DNA from: Anodontia alba
Taxonomy: Eukaryota; Mollusca; Bivalvia; Lucinida; Lucinidae
Assembly (NCBI GenBank): GCA_964016985.1
Contig: OZ024828.1
Location: 81,886,033 to 81,950,032 of the forward strand
DNA length: 64,000 bases
Direction of reading: 5' to 3'
In this document: positions 1-11,788 of the stretch, in pieces
Layout of the letters: every line of letters starts with the position of its first letter
Numbering within the stretch: the first letter of the stretch is position 1
The notes under the pieces: generated by a model
Told to the model about the DNA's origin: nothing
What the model saw: only the letters and a program-made list of their open reading frames with translations
Database searches by the model: none
Made by a program: the position numbers and the translations under genes

Positions 1-35
1 TTGGATATGTATGTTTATTTATTATTCGTATTATT

Positions 36-1702
36 ATGCTCCCCCACGCCACCCCACACAGGGTAGGGGACATATTGTTTTTGGGACGGATCCCGTTGGC
101 GTCAGCGTAAAACTTCTTGTCCGCTCTGTGACTTGAATACCCTTTGAAATATTTTGATGATAATTGGTAGAAATGTAGAACAGGACAAGACGACATGTCG
201 CATACAAGAATGACAACTCTGGCTTTCTTACTTTTGGAGTTATTTCCCTTTGTTTTGTATAAAACAGATTTCGTGTCCGCACTGTAACTAGAATACCCTT
301 CGGAAGTTTTGATGGTACTTGGTAGAAATGTAGAACAGGACGGGACGACGTCGCGTACAAGAATGACAACTCTACCTTTCTTACTTTTGGAGTTATCTCC
401 CTTTGTTATATTTAATAGTGATTATGCATTGATTTCGTGTCCGCTCTGTAACTTGAATACCCTTTGCAATATTTAGATGATTCTTGGAAAAAATGTAGAA
501 CAGGACAAGACGACGTGTCGCATATAAGAATGACAACTCTGGCTTACTTACTTTTGGCGTCATTCCCGTTTGTTTTGTTTGAAATAGATTTCATGTCCGC
601 TCTGTAACTCGAATACCCTTCAGAATATTTTGATGGTTTTTGGTAGAAATCTAGAACAGGACGAGACGATGTGTCGCGTACAAAATTGACAACTATGTCT
701 TTCTTACTTTCGGCGTTATCTCCCTTTGTTACATTTGACAGTGATTATGCATTGATTTCGAGTCCGCTCTGTAAGTTACATAATCTTTGGAATATTTTTT
801 ATGATACTAGGTGGAATGTAGAACAGGACGAGACAATGTGTCGCGTACAGGAATAACAACTCTGGCTATCTTACTTTTGGAGTTATCTCTCCTTGTGTTT
901 GAAATTGATTTCCTGTCCGCTCTGTAAAACAGTGATTATGCATTGATTTCGTGTCCGCTCTGTAAATTGAATACCCTTTGGAATATTTTGATGGTATTTG
1001 GTACAAATGTAGAACAGGACGAGACGATGTGTCGCGTACAAGAATATTTGACAGTGATTTTGCATTGATTTCGTGTCTGCTGTGTAAGTCGAATACCCCT
1101 TTGAAATATTTTTATGACATTGGTAGAAATGTAGAACAGGACTAGACGACGTGTCGCGTACAAGAATGACAACTTTGGCTTTCTTACTTTTGGAGTTATC
1201 TCCCCTTGTGTTTGAAATTGATTCCCTGTCCGCTCTGTAACACGAATACCCTTTGGAATATTTCGATGAAACTTGGTAGAAATGTAGAACATGACGAGAT
1301 AACGTGTTGCATACAAGAATGACAACTCTGGCTTTCTTACTTTTGGAGTTATCTCCCTTCTTGTGTTTGAATCTGATTTTGTGTCCGCTCTGTAAGTCCA
1401 ATACCCTTTGGATTATTTGAATTTTACTTGGTTGAAATGTAGAACAAGACGAGACGACGTGTTGCATACGCGAATGGCAACTCTGGTTTCTTACTTTTGG
1501 AGTCAGCTCCCCTTCTTGTATTTGAATTTGATTTCGTGTCCGTGCTGTAACTCGAGTGCCCCTCACAATATTTTGATGATACTTGGTAGAAATGTAGAAC
1601 AGGACGAGACAACATGTCGCTGACAAGAATGACAACTCTTGCAGGGTTGGGGTGAGGCGGGGTGGGAGATGTGGCATTTCTTTCTAAAAAAACTTTTCTA
1701 GT
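36..1702. repeat. HEL-1a: tandem array of about 120-bp units
   Basis: About 13 diverged head-to-tail units of roughly 110-125 bp. Each carries the landmarks CTTACTTTTGG, GTCCGCTCTGTAA, AATACCCTTTGGAATATTTTGATG and TAGAAATGTAGAACAGGACGAGAC in that order. The array opens with ATGCTCCCCCACGCC and closes with GGCGGGGTGGGAG...GGCAT followed by TTTTCTAGTTT, the same framing as the copy at 24197-27395. Long open frames here on both strands arise from the repeat unit and are not genes. Non-autonomous Helitron/Helentron-like origin is inferred from the array-plus-ends layout. Confidence 0.75.
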
Positions 1703-2136
1703 TTCATATTAAGTACGCATATGTTAAATGTCACAATATCACACTGCAATACAAAAAGAAGGGTTTATGTTTGTTGTTGTTGTTGTTGTTGTTGTCTTGT
1801 TTTATTTTTGATTCAGTATCCCATAAGGCAGGAAGACCGAATACTTAGATAAATGCGTTTGTCACAGAAAAAAGGGCATGCCAGGTGTTGATGTTGCTTT
1901 AATTTAGATGCAAGCGAAAATTAGCAGGCGACAGTTTAGAATATCTCGCTTTTCCATGAAAACAGAGTTAGACTTACTACTCTACATAATGAAATACAAT
2001 CTCGCGTTTCAGGGGTAAAATCACTTATTTGTCGTCTGCAAATTGTTCTCTGATAAGGGATTCAACAAAATAAACGTGAAATCAATGTTTTAATTGGTTT
2101 GTCCATTCCGTATTGTAATTTCATGGCTGTTTACCG
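1703..2136. other. Unassigned intergenic stretch with (TTG)n
   Basis: AT-rich sequence with a (TTG)n microsatellite at about 1769-1795. I see no gene or recognised repeat family in the remainder. Confidence 0.5.
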
Positions 2137-2347
2137 TTCAACGCTTAGAATGCTGGGTGAACATTTCAGCAGATGACATTTTGAAAAAGCCTTCTTTTTT
2201 TTCCAGAAATAGGTTCTGACATTTCATGCAAATTGTCTCCAGGAGACAATTTGCATGGAATATCAAAGCCTATTTCTGGGAAAAACAAGAAAAAAATATC
2301 GTCAGTTTGTCGTCTGCTGATATAGCCCAGAGAGTGGTAAAGGTTAA
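2137..2347. repeat. PAL-A palindromic MITE
   Basis: The arms mirror each other around GCAAATTGTCTCC/GGAGACAATTTGC. Working outward there are CCAGAAATAGG/CCTATTTCTGG, a poly-T block, GCAGATGAC/GTCGTCTGC, and a degenerate TTAA-type end (TTCAACGCTTAG against AAAGGTTAA). No coding capacity. It is the first of about ten PAL-A copies in the window. Confidence 0.8.
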
Positions 2348-2736
2348 TGCACTGATTGATTAGAATAACATCCACGATTAATTTCGATTATTTGATTAGT
2401 GTTATTTACATATAATTTAAATGAATTTTATACCCTTTACACTTAACTATCAGCAATCAATAAAAAAAAAAAAAAAAATGGAATGATTAAAAAAATCGCC
2501 ATCACGGTTGCCAATTTAAGTGCCTTAACATCCAGCACGCTGGGTGAAAATTCAGCAGGCAACATGCACTTTTTTTTATTTATTATTATTATTATTATTT
2601 TATTTTATTTTATTTTTTTTTTTTTAAAAAACAAAGTCTGGCTTTTTACATCACGAAAATATACCTATATAATTTTGACCCCCTTAAACCCCACTTTTAT
2701 ATAGTAAAACTGGGGTTTTCAGGGGTATACATTATT

Positions 2737-2842
2737 TTTCTTGTTTCTGCTCAAAAACATAGATTGTGGGTACTCGTTAGAACCGCCTCGCCGAGGCGGT
2801 TCTAACGAGTACCCACAATCTATGTTTTGAGCAGAAGTATGA
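2737..2842. repeat. PAL-C near-perfect palindrome
   Basis: CATAGATTGTGGGTACTCG-TTAGAACCGCCTCG is followed directly by its reverse complement, so the single strand can fold into one hairpin with almost no loop. This copy has a GC-rich tip (CCGCCTCGCCGAGGCGG) where most other PAL-C copies have TGCCTCxxTGAGGCA. Confidence 0.85.
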
Positions 2843-3199
2843 AAAATATCAGAATTTTTATCCGAAAATTTTCATTTTTTGGTGGTAAAATATTCAGTAT
2901 ATATTTGAACAGGCGTGTTTTCGTAATGTAGCTTTATTTCACGTCACTGCAGCTGGTGTTATGTGCCGTGTGGCGGCGGTAGGACGTCTTCCCGTACTTC
3001 ACCATAATGCAATTTATATTTTTATTTCCTTTTGGGATCATTGAGCCCATTGTGGTAGCTTTGAAAATGGAGTTCTGCTCATGTATACTCTAGAGGGCGT
3101 ATGCAGTGTTGCAAACTTCATTACTGCTTATGCAGTCTCAATGAAATTCGAGACTTCCATTTTCTATCCGCAACGTGGTCTTTGTTTCCAAAGGTAACT

Positions 3200-3494
3200 T
3201 TTTATGGCTTTATTTCGTGCAAATGTCGCCTTAGGAGATTATTGGCGCGAAATGTCAACCCTATATATTCAGAGAACGCTAAGGGGATAATTTGCACGCA
3301 TGAAATAACAAAATCCTATTTTCTGGGGAACTAAGGAGACAATTTCGAACAGGAAATTTCAAATCCTGGTTTCCGAAAAGCTAACCAGACAAGTTGCTTG
3401 AAAGTCGATCGTCCTTTTTTTTTGTGAGTATTATGATAAAAATACCACCAGTTTATCGTCTGCTGCATTTTCTAAGAGAGTGCTAAAGGTTAAG
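3200..3494. repeat. PAL-A composite, degenerate
   Basis: Broken PAL-A pieces: GTGCAAATGTCGCC...GGGATAATTTGCACGC near 3217-3300, a second half-palindrome at 3335-3390, and the usual terminal part (ATCGTCTGCTG...AGAGAGTGCTAAAGGTTAA) at 3453-3492. It looks like two diverged copies merged by deletion or nesting. Confidence 0.5.
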
Positions 3495-3538
3495 TACCCA
3501 AGTATTATGCACTGTTAAAGTTGACAATATCTAGTCTG

Positions 3539-3743
3539 TTAACCCTTGTCCTGCTGAACCCTGTTAATCCGTGCCTTTGCAAACAATGTGATTCCAAATC
3601 AGTTGGCTTCTGACTGATCGGCATCTGCACTGTCTTTCATTTAGTAAGTAAATTTGTATCCACAACCTCGATCAAGTAATCTGATTGGTCTACAATTATA
3701 AGTGGGCGTGGCATCTTAATTTATTCAGCATGACAAGGGCTAA
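3539..3743. repeat. PAL-I MITE (TTAA-CCCTTGTCCTGC ends) with PAL-D core
   Basis: The left end TTAACCCTTGTCCTGCTGAA is mirrored by TTCAGCATGACAAGGGCTAA on the right. Inside is a degenerate form of the GCAAACAGTG...CACTGT hairpin core seen in several other families. TTAA plus a CCC start is the layout of piggyBac-type elements, so piggyBac-like mobilisation is inferred. Confidence 0.75.
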
Positions 3744-4975
3744 GCAATCCTATCACAGAATTAGGAGATTTCCCAGCTTGAAACGGAAACTGTTGACGGG
3801 GAATGATAACCTGATAAATGTCATCAAGAAGAGTTATTTAGGTGTATTTTTTGAAAATTCTAGGATAGGCTTTTTTCCTCCACATATTTTGTGGGTACTC
3901 ATCGGAAGTCATTGGAAGTAGCTCAAATTTTCTGACTCAGTGTGTCGCGCAAAATGTGCACGTATTAAGGTGACTGGATACACCGACACCCACCCCTCCC
4001 CCCCCCCCCCCCGCCTCCCCCTCCAAAAAAAAAAAAAAAAAAAAACGTATCAATACATTTTGCTGTAACTTTTCGACAAAGTATTTTAGATAAAGAACTT
4101 TAGATACATTGGAGAAAAAAAAAACAAAAAATAAAAATAACAGGAGGTTGGTGGATTAGTGTTTTCTGATCTGAGACAATCACAGTAAAGCTGTACGGCC
4201 AATTATGGTTGAGTAAAATGTGCTACTAAATATGCTGAGGTGAATCTGATTTAAACTAATATTTAATCAAACCGCCAAAGGCACTGAAATGAAAGATTCT
4301 TTCAGAAATTCGTAAAAAAAATCTTAATTTGTATAAGACCTTAACAAGAAAAACGCCTAACGGCATTATGGACGAGTTTATCAGAAAGGTTAACCGAAAG
4401 GTTCAGAATGCTTTCTATTTAAGGAATGATAACGCTGATATTGCAGATCAGATCAAAAGTACTAACTACCGTAAACAATTGAACTAACATGCCGGAGCAA
4501 ACAGTACGTGCCCGTATTAGGCCAATCGCGTCACTCATTGACTTTTCAGACCCCCGCTGCTTACAGATGAGGTATCAAAAATAGATTTTCAAGACGGCCA
4601 CTATCTTGTAGGCAGCAGTGCCATAAGTAGAACTAGAATTACTGAAGTGATTCTGATTATATATCCAATATAGTAATCACATTGGCGAACAGGATAATCC
4701 ATTTTCAAATTGCCTCACAAACAATAAATTTGTTGATTATAGTCTCATCCGAGTGAGAAGTGTAAAGCATGCATACCCACAGACAAGTCTGATAAAAACC
4801 TGTCAGTTTTATTTAGATTTCTATTCCAGATTCACGTTTTGTATTTTTGCATTCAAGGCAGAATACATGATTTCTCCATGAAAGTAAATTCTTATATTTT
4901 TTTTCTTCTAAAAAGGAATAGCTTATATAAAAATGTGACTTTCTGTACACATTTAGTCAAGAAAGATCACTTTTT
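3744..4975. other. Unassigned intergenic stretch
   Basis: Contains a C run and an A run (about 3999-4046). The rest is low-GC sequence without a recognised gene. Open frames are short and have no familiar motif. Confidence 0.5.
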
Positions 4976-5180
4976 ATCCCCCGATTGATAGGTTCCGGCG
5001 GGGCATATAGCGATCTGCATGGCGTCCGTCCGTCCGTCCGTCCGTCTGACTGTTCGTCTGTAGATGCATCCTTGTGCACTCTATAACTTTGATACCCTTT
5101 GAGATATTTTGATAATATTGTATTTGGTAGGGATGTAGAGGAGGAACAGTAGGCGTGTCACATGCAAGAGAAACACTCAA
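4976..5180. repeat. Truncated tandem-array element with (TCCG)n
   Basis: Starts with CCCCCGATTGATAGG...CGGCGGGGCATATAGCG, then a (TCCG)n run at about 5026-5047, then one diverged unit (CTCTATAACTTTGATACCCTTTGAGATATTTTGATA...GGTAGGGATGTAGA) related to HEL-1. It appears to be a one-unit remnant. Confidence 0.6.
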
Positions 5181-5679
5181 CTTATCAACTATCAGCGTAA
5201 TTAGAGATTGTCGCATTAGATTGATGACCTCAAGCCTTTAAACACATTGCCACACATGCGAAAAGCCAGTTATCACATGCAATATAGAACAGATGCGGAC
5301 CTTTCATTGGGTTCTTTTTAAAGAAGCCAACTTGTCCACTATATCACTTTCAAAATCGAGCATTCAATGAGGGGAAATAATCGGAGTATTTTGAGTACTT
5401 ATCGTTGCGCTGCAGATAACAATATAGATTTTCGATCAACATTTTTTTTTTTCTGACAATTATGGTTACACTTTAAACCCAAGCATCCTTTTATTAAAAT
5501 GCCGCAGCTAAGATATTTAAATGTTAAGCAAATCAACAACAGGGAGAAAAACAAACATCTTGTAATGCTTGACCAAACAGGTCATAAATCCCTGTCCCTT
5601 TAATCCGACAGGTACTGAATTTTCTACACATGCCAATCAAGTGGGCAATTGCTCAGCGTAAAATTTTTTGCATGCCACA

Positions 5680-5805
5680 TTTTGAAATATTTTTTTCTCG
5701 TTTTTTCCAGGAGACAACATTTGACATTTCATGCAAATTGATTCCTCTCTTGAGGCAATTTGCATGAAATGTTAAATTATGTTTTACGGGGAAAATATCT
5801 GTTGA
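5680..5805. repeat. PAL-A fragment
   Basis: Central palindrome CATTTCATGCAAATTG...CAATTTGCATGAAATG with a 15-bp loop. The outer arms are mostly lost. Confidence 0.6.
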
Positions 5806-6033
5806 ATTTGAACAGGTTATAATTTTTGATACGCGAGTCAAGATGCAGCGCCTCATCTATTAATAGCTAACGACAAAATTGCGCAGATTAAACTTACAAC
5901 CTATCTCAAGCATAAAAAATCTTCAGAACGGACAGTAATAACTGATTAGCTAGTGTTTATATTGCTGTGGTAACAGTATCCTACGGTCTAGTTTCTCGCG
6001 CCACGTCTTTAGTCCAGCACAAGTGTGTTGATA

Positions 6034-6334
6034 TGTTTGTGTTGACGTTTTACGGCCCAGTCAACCCAATGGGGTCATGTCGAGCGCGGTCAGTTTACCT
6101 AACCACACGTTTACTGGGCAGGCTAAGTCCTCTAAGCGGTTAACCAGTATTGTGCACATTCTTTCGCCAGAAACTTACAACTGCCCTTCTTGAAGCAGTG
6201 GAAGGGAGAGAATGACCGTAAAAAATATTTCATGATCAATCTCCACGAAAGAATGTTGCCGACCTCGGCGGGGGTTGAACCAGCGAACCTCCTGGTCTCT
6301 GACGGCGCATCCAACTGAGCCACCGAGGCCGGCA
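6034..6334 (-). mobile_element. SINE-1, full length, minus strand
   Basis: Read on the minus strand it starts GCCGGCCTCGGTGGCTCAG, a tRNA-like head with an A-box (TGGCTCAGTTGG) and a B-box (GGTTCAACCCC). A conserved roughly 220-bp body follows (CATTCTTTCGTGGAGATTGATCATG...TGTGCACAATACTGGTTAACCGC), ending at CCGTAAAACGTCAACACAAACA. The direct repeat TGTTGATA at 6026-6033 and 6335-6342 is a probable target-site duplication. It is the only minus-strand SINE-1 in the window. Confidence 0.85.
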
Positions 6335-6399
6335 TGTTGATAAGTTATGCCTTAAAACGCATATTGTCAATTTCATTTTTGTCTCATACTTTATCAGAG

Positions 6400-6540
6400 A
6401 ATTTTATGCGATTCATCTGCTGGCAGATGATTCATATGAAATGCTTAGCCTGGTTTTCTCTGCAAAATAAGGGGAAATTCTGAATGTCGTCTGCTTTAAA
6501 AATTTGCACGGCGCTATAAAGATAGTAAAAGCTTTATTCA
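6400..6540. repeat. PAL-B fragment
   Basis: GCAGATGATTCATATGAAATG, then TTTTCTCTGCAAAATAA, ATGTCGTCTGCT and GCACGGCGCTATAAAG match the right half of PAL-B in order. The left arm is degraded. Confidence 0.5.
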
Positions 6541-6951
6541 TTTTATAGCATACTTCATTTTACAGCTTCATGGATATTCATTTTGCATCTTTTAAAAAGG
6601 CACGTGTCATCTGATCATTCATGGAATTTTTAAACATAAACCAATACATGAATACAAACATGCGAGAGAAAATGTTCAGAAAATATCAAGTAAACATAAT
6701 TTGAGTGAAATTGCGTCCAAAACTGACCACATTTATGTGCGGACACACATTTCAATATTCAATATGATAGTGCAAGGCGGATGCAGCTTGACAACGCCTG
6801 TGCTAACTAAAAATGACAGATAGAAATCTGTCATTAAAAATGTATCACAACGACTCAAATAATATCTGTAGTTTCTGACAGCCTAAGATACCACTAAAAG
6901 ATATATAACAAAAATAGTTAAAATGTCCCATGATGTATACTTCCGATTTCA

Positions 6952-8139
6952 TTTTTAGCTCACCTGAGCCGAAGTCGTCGTCCCCACCTTTGGACGACTT
7001 CTGCTTTGAAACTCCTGGGCCAGTTTTCTTCAAACTTCATATGAAGCCTTCTGTTGAAGGGGGTGGGGGGTTGAAAATTTGAACAAATGGGCATGGTCCG
7101 TTAATCAAGATGGCCGTCATGCCCATATATGGTAAAACATTTAAAAACTCTTATTCTCCAGAACTTGGACCCAATATATAATATTATTAGGTCCGAGTCC
7201 AGAACCAAGAACGCTTCAAGGCTGAATCTTGGTATAAAGCATCATGGACTCAAAGTCTACCAAGTTTATTCAAAGTTGGACCGTAAGGTGACCTTTGACT
7301 CTTTTACGGCAAGGTCAAATTTGCGTCCCCATGCATTTGTATGGGGAAAATGTTGAAAAGTCATTTTCTCAAAATGTATCAAAGACTAATGGCTGAAACT
7401 TACTATGAGTGATTAAAGTAGTAAAATATTTTAGTTATATTCAAAATTTTGTCCCCTGGGGGGTTATCTGCCCTTGCCCCTGGGATATATACATGTATAA
7501 AATAGTGCAATCTTTAAATGTCTTCTTCTCTGAAATCGTTTGAGCAATTTTCACCAGATTTCACAAGAGGCCTTTTGTCGAAAGGATATTGCCATTTTGT
7601 TCAAATGGTTCCGAGCTATTGAACAAGATAGCCGCCATGCCCATGATAAAAAAAAAAACAAAAAAAAAAAAAAACACTTAAAAATCTTCTTCTCCAGAAC
7701 CAAGAACGCTTCAAAGCTGAATCTTGGTATAGAGCATCATGGACTCAAGGTCTACCAAGTTTGTTCAAATGATGACCGTAAGTTGACCTTTGACCTTTTT
7801 ACGGCAAGGTCAAATTTGCGTCCCCATGCATTTGTATGGGGAAAATGTTGAAAAGTCATTTTCTCAAAATGTATCAAAGACTAATGGCTGAAACTTACTA
7901 TGAGTGATTAAAGTAGTAAAATATTTTAGTTATATTCAAAATTTTGTCCCCTGGGGGGTTATCTGCCCTTGCCCCTGGGATATATACATGTATAAAATAG
8001 TGCAACCTTTAAATGTCTTCTTCTCTGAAATCGTTTGAGCAATTTTCACCAGATTTCACAAGAGGCCTTTTGTCGAAAGGATATTGCCATTTTGTTCAAA
8101 TGGTTCCGAGCTATTGAACAAGATAGCCGCCATGCCCAT

Positions 8140-8170
<31 letters not shown>

Positions 8171-9825
8171 CACTTAAAAATCTTCTTCTCCAGAACCAAG
8201 AACGCTTCAAAGCTGAATCTTGGTATAGAGCATCATGGACTCAAGGTCTACCAAGTTTGTCCAATTGATGACCGTAAGTTGACCTTTGACCTTTTTACGG
8301 CAAGGTCAAATTTGCGTCCCCATGCATTTGTATGGGGAAAATGTTGAAAAGTCATTTTTTCAAAATGTATTAAAGACTAATGGCTGAAATTTACAATGGG
8401 TGATTAAAGTAGTAAAACATTTTACTTACAATCAAATTTTGTCCCATTTGGGTTATCTGCCCTTACCCCTGGGCTATATACATGTATAAAATTGTGTACT
8501 TTTTAAATGTCTTTTTCTCTTAAACCGCTTGAGCAATTTTCACAAGATTTCACATGGGGCCTTCTGTTAGAAGGGTATTGCCAATTTGTTCAAATGGTTC
8601 TGCGCCATCGAACAAGATGGCCGACATGCCCATATATATGGTAAAACACTTAAAAATCTTCTTCTCCAGAACCAAGAAAGCTTTGGGGCTGAATTTTGGT
8701 CTTCCAAGTTTGTTCAAATGATGACCGTAAGTTGACCTTTGACCTTTTTACGACCAGGTCAAATTTGCGACCCCATGCATTTGTATGGGGAAAATGTTGA
8801 AAAGTCATTTTCTCAAAATGTATTAAAGACTAATGGCTGAAACTTACAATGAGTGATTAAAGTAGTAAAACATTTTAGTAATATTCAAAAGTTTGTCCCG
8901 TGGGAGTTTTCTGTCCTTGTCCCTGGATTATACATGTATAAAATTATGTAATTTTTAAATGCCTTCTTCTCTAAAACCGCTTGAGCAATTTTCACCAGAT
9001 TTCACGTGGGGCCTCTTGTCGAAAGGTATTGCCAAATTGTTCAAATGGTTCCGCGCCATTGAACAAGATGGCCGCAATGTCCATATATGGTAAAAACACT
9101 TAAAATCCTCTTCTCCAGAACCAAGTAAGCTTTGAGGCTGAATCTTGGTATATAGCATTGAGGTCTCAAGCTCTACCAAGTTTGTTCAAATGATGATCGT
9201 AGGTTGACGTTTGACCTTTTTAAGGCAAAGTCAAAATTTGCATCTCTATAAATTTGTATGGGGGAAAAGTTGAAAAATCATTTTTTTTTTCAATATGTAT
9301 TTAGGACTAATAGCTGAAACTTACAATGTATGATTAAAGTAGTAAAACGTTTTAGTTTAATATGATGAAAATTTTGCCCCACAGGGGTTATCTGCCCTTG
9401 CCCCTGGGCTATATACAGGTATAGAATCATGAAATCTTTAAACATCTCTGAAACCACTTGACCAATTTTTACCAGATTTCACATGGGGCCTTCTGTCGAA
9501 GGGATGTTGACAATTTATTCAAATGGCTCTGCATCATTGAACAAGATGGCTGCTATGCCCATATGCGGTACAAACACTTAAAAATCTTCTTCTTCAGTAC
9601 TAAGAAAGCGTTGAGGCTGAATCTTGGTATACCGCATCAAGGACTCAAGGTCTACCAAGTTTGCTGAAATGATAAGACTATGATGACCTTTGACCTTTTT
9701 ATGGTATGGTCAAATTTGTGTCCCAGTTGCTGTGGCAATACTGGAAGAATGTTGCATGGCATTTGCAAATATGCAATGGCTGTTTTTATCAGGTGAGCGA
9801 AGAGTAGCCCATGGGGCTCTTGTTT
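6952..9825. mobile_element. HEL-2a: tandem array of about 490-bp units
   Basis: Opens TTTTTAGCTCACCTGAGC and closes AGGTGAGCGAAGAGTAGCCCATGGGGCTCTTGTTT; the AGCCC-ATGGGGCT hairpin lies just before CTTGTTT. Between them are five to six units of roughly 455-500 bp. The marker CATTTGTATGGGGAAAA recurs at about 7332, 7823, 8321 and 8775. The two units around 7500-7990 and 7992-8480 are almost identical, so amplification or conversion there is recent. Some units carry an internal poly-A tract. Similar ends are found at 27777-29159. Helitron/Helentron-like derivation is inferred; no Rep/helicase sequence is present. Confidence 0.75.
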
Positions 9826-9888
9826 CATTATGTGGTACCAAGTCTATCTGCATAAGCTTACATCCGTTTAAGGTATTTCTTTTTGAGA

Positions 9889-9920
<32 letters not shown>

Positions 9921-10847
9921 ACTCTTGATAAGAAATATGTAAATCCCTAGAAACGACTCAAAAACTACCAGCTTGGGTTCATGGATTTTTTTTTTTACAT
10001 TATTTACATGGATATATGGTAAACCATGCGTTAAAATAAAGTCCCCGAATCGTTGGCTATTTAATATACTGTATATACCCCGAAGCATTCAGACACATTA
10101 TATTACCATACTTGTTCTAAAATTCGAACATGCCCAGTTTGCTGGTTACAAACCGCTGGATGATTGGCAAACAGTATAGACCCTGATCAGACACTGGTTT
10201 CTACTTGGCTGGTTAAATATTAGCAAACGATGTTTGCCATTTTTCTTTTACCTATTTAAAAGGGCTTCACGTCAAAACGTTTAAAATGGACTGACATTTC
10301 ATGAAGATCGTCTCGAAAACAACTTATAATCCAAAAATCTGACAGAAAAAGCAACATAGAAAAAAAAAAAAAAAAAAAAGAAGAAGAAAAGAAACGAAAC
10401 AAAAGAGACAAAAACAAAACAAAACAAAACAAAAACCAACAACCAAACAACAGCAATAACAAAAACAATGGCAAAAGCCAATTTTAGCATGATACAACCC
10501 TTCCTTTCTATTGTGGTTGGACTGAGCTGTGTTTGCCACTCATCTTCTTATATTGCACCTGTGTTCCGTTTCGCAAGTCATGATAATTTGGATGCGATGT
10601 TCGAAATCGCTATGAGATTGAAAAGAAAGAGGAAAAAAATGTTCACAAAACATTCCCAAAACAATTCCGATCTTCACTATGACGACATTTGCGACACTTT
10701 AAAACTTACTATTATGGGTTCTTGTCTTATCAGAGACTCATCGAAATCTTATAACAATGTTGACACAATATAATAGATCCGTCTTGATAAATATTTTAAT
10801 ACCGAAGTCGCACGCAACGATAGAAAAAGTACATTTGTATACGTGCG
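9826..10847. other. Low-complexity intergenic stretch
   Basis: Poly-A at about 9890-9920, half of a PAL-J element at about 10068-10195 (GCAAACAGTATAGACCCTGATCAG end), and an A-rich/CAAAA tract at 10356-10470. A 101-codon open frame at 10468-10773 is discussed under findings; it is not called as a gene. Confidence 0.5.
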
Positions 10848-11000
10848 CCCAGCGAAGACAGATCAGCTTGCGCATCCGCGCAGTCTGATCAGTCTTTGCA
10901 AGGCGCTTATCGGACAGCCAAGGATCCAAGGTTTCAATGGGCGGACAGCGAAGACTGTGATCAGACTGCGCAGTTGCGCAGGCTGATCTGAGTCTGCGTT
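10848..11000. repeat. PAL-D2 repeat (GCGAAGAC-GATCAG hairpins)
   Basis: Two half-hairpins: CAGCGAAGACAGATCAGCTTGCGCA...CTGATCAG, then GACAGCGAAGACTGTGATCAGACTGCGCAG...CTGATCTGAGTCTGCG. The same motif set recurs at 18010-18195, 49595-49800 and 54886-55126. Confidence 0.65.
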
Positions 11001-11567
11001 GGATGTATGTCTGAAGGTCATTTTTCTTACTCTGGACGCTTAAACCAAATGAAACGGGTTTTGTGTGTTCACTTCTTTAGCGGATGGACCAACATTAAAA
11101 AGCTCTGTTGTAGTCTTTTTATTACGAGGCAAAGATATAGACAAGATGTTTTGTTTGTTTCTTTTTTGTGTCAGTAAATAGTAAGGTTTTCTTGAAAACG
11201 GTATATATCTTGCATAGGCTATGGGATTCACGGGTACGAAAATGACGCATCGTCTAAACACAATGTTTACTTGAGGCGTGTCATGAGACAAAGGAACCTG
11301 CATGGCATATGTGCACAACGGAGGCTCTCGCACTCTGACCAGGAACAATGCTTTTTATTTACATAATCAGAATATATAGACAAACAATAAAAAACCTGAT
11401 CAGACTTGCAGATGCGCAGGCTAATCTGTTCCTTCGCTGTCCGTATACGTCACAAGAACCCTCCTTCCCAAGACAAGGTTCATTTCAAGACATGCTATAG
11501 TATAGGTAATTTAAGTAAAAAATGCAGTGTTCAAAATATAATAGAGGCGAAGTCAGAGTTCTCAATT

Positions 11568-11788
11568 TACCGTAATAACTCTAAATATTGGGACAGACAG
11601 GCCTGAGCAAACAGTGAATACCAAGATCAAAAGCCACAGAACACGGCGTTTGATAAGGGTCTACTCAGCTTGCCACTCATCCAGCACTATTTCAGACACA
11701 TTAACAGATAATAAACTAGACTTTTTCAATTTTTAGGACAAGTATGGTAAGGAGTAATGGTGTTCCAATACTTAGGGTAAATACGGTA
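11568..11788. repeat. PAL-J MITE (TACCGTA ends) with PAL-D core remnant
   Basis: Left end TACCGTAATAACTCTAAATATTGGGACAG; right end CAATACTTAGGGTAAATACGGTA. Inside is GAGCAAACAGTG...GGGTCTACTCAGCTTGCC, a degraded copy of the shared core. A TA target is inferred from the ends. Confidence 0.65.

Noticed and set aside
36..1677. Long open frames on both strands (for example 264 codons at 883-1677) suggesting genes
   Set aside because: They run through the HEL-1 tandem units, and the same residues recur with the repeat period. The frames come from the unit and have no domain.
9690..10088. Open frames on both strands around 9.7-10.1 kb
   Set aside because: They cross a poly-A/T tract and the end of HEL-2a, giving runs of K or F and no domain.
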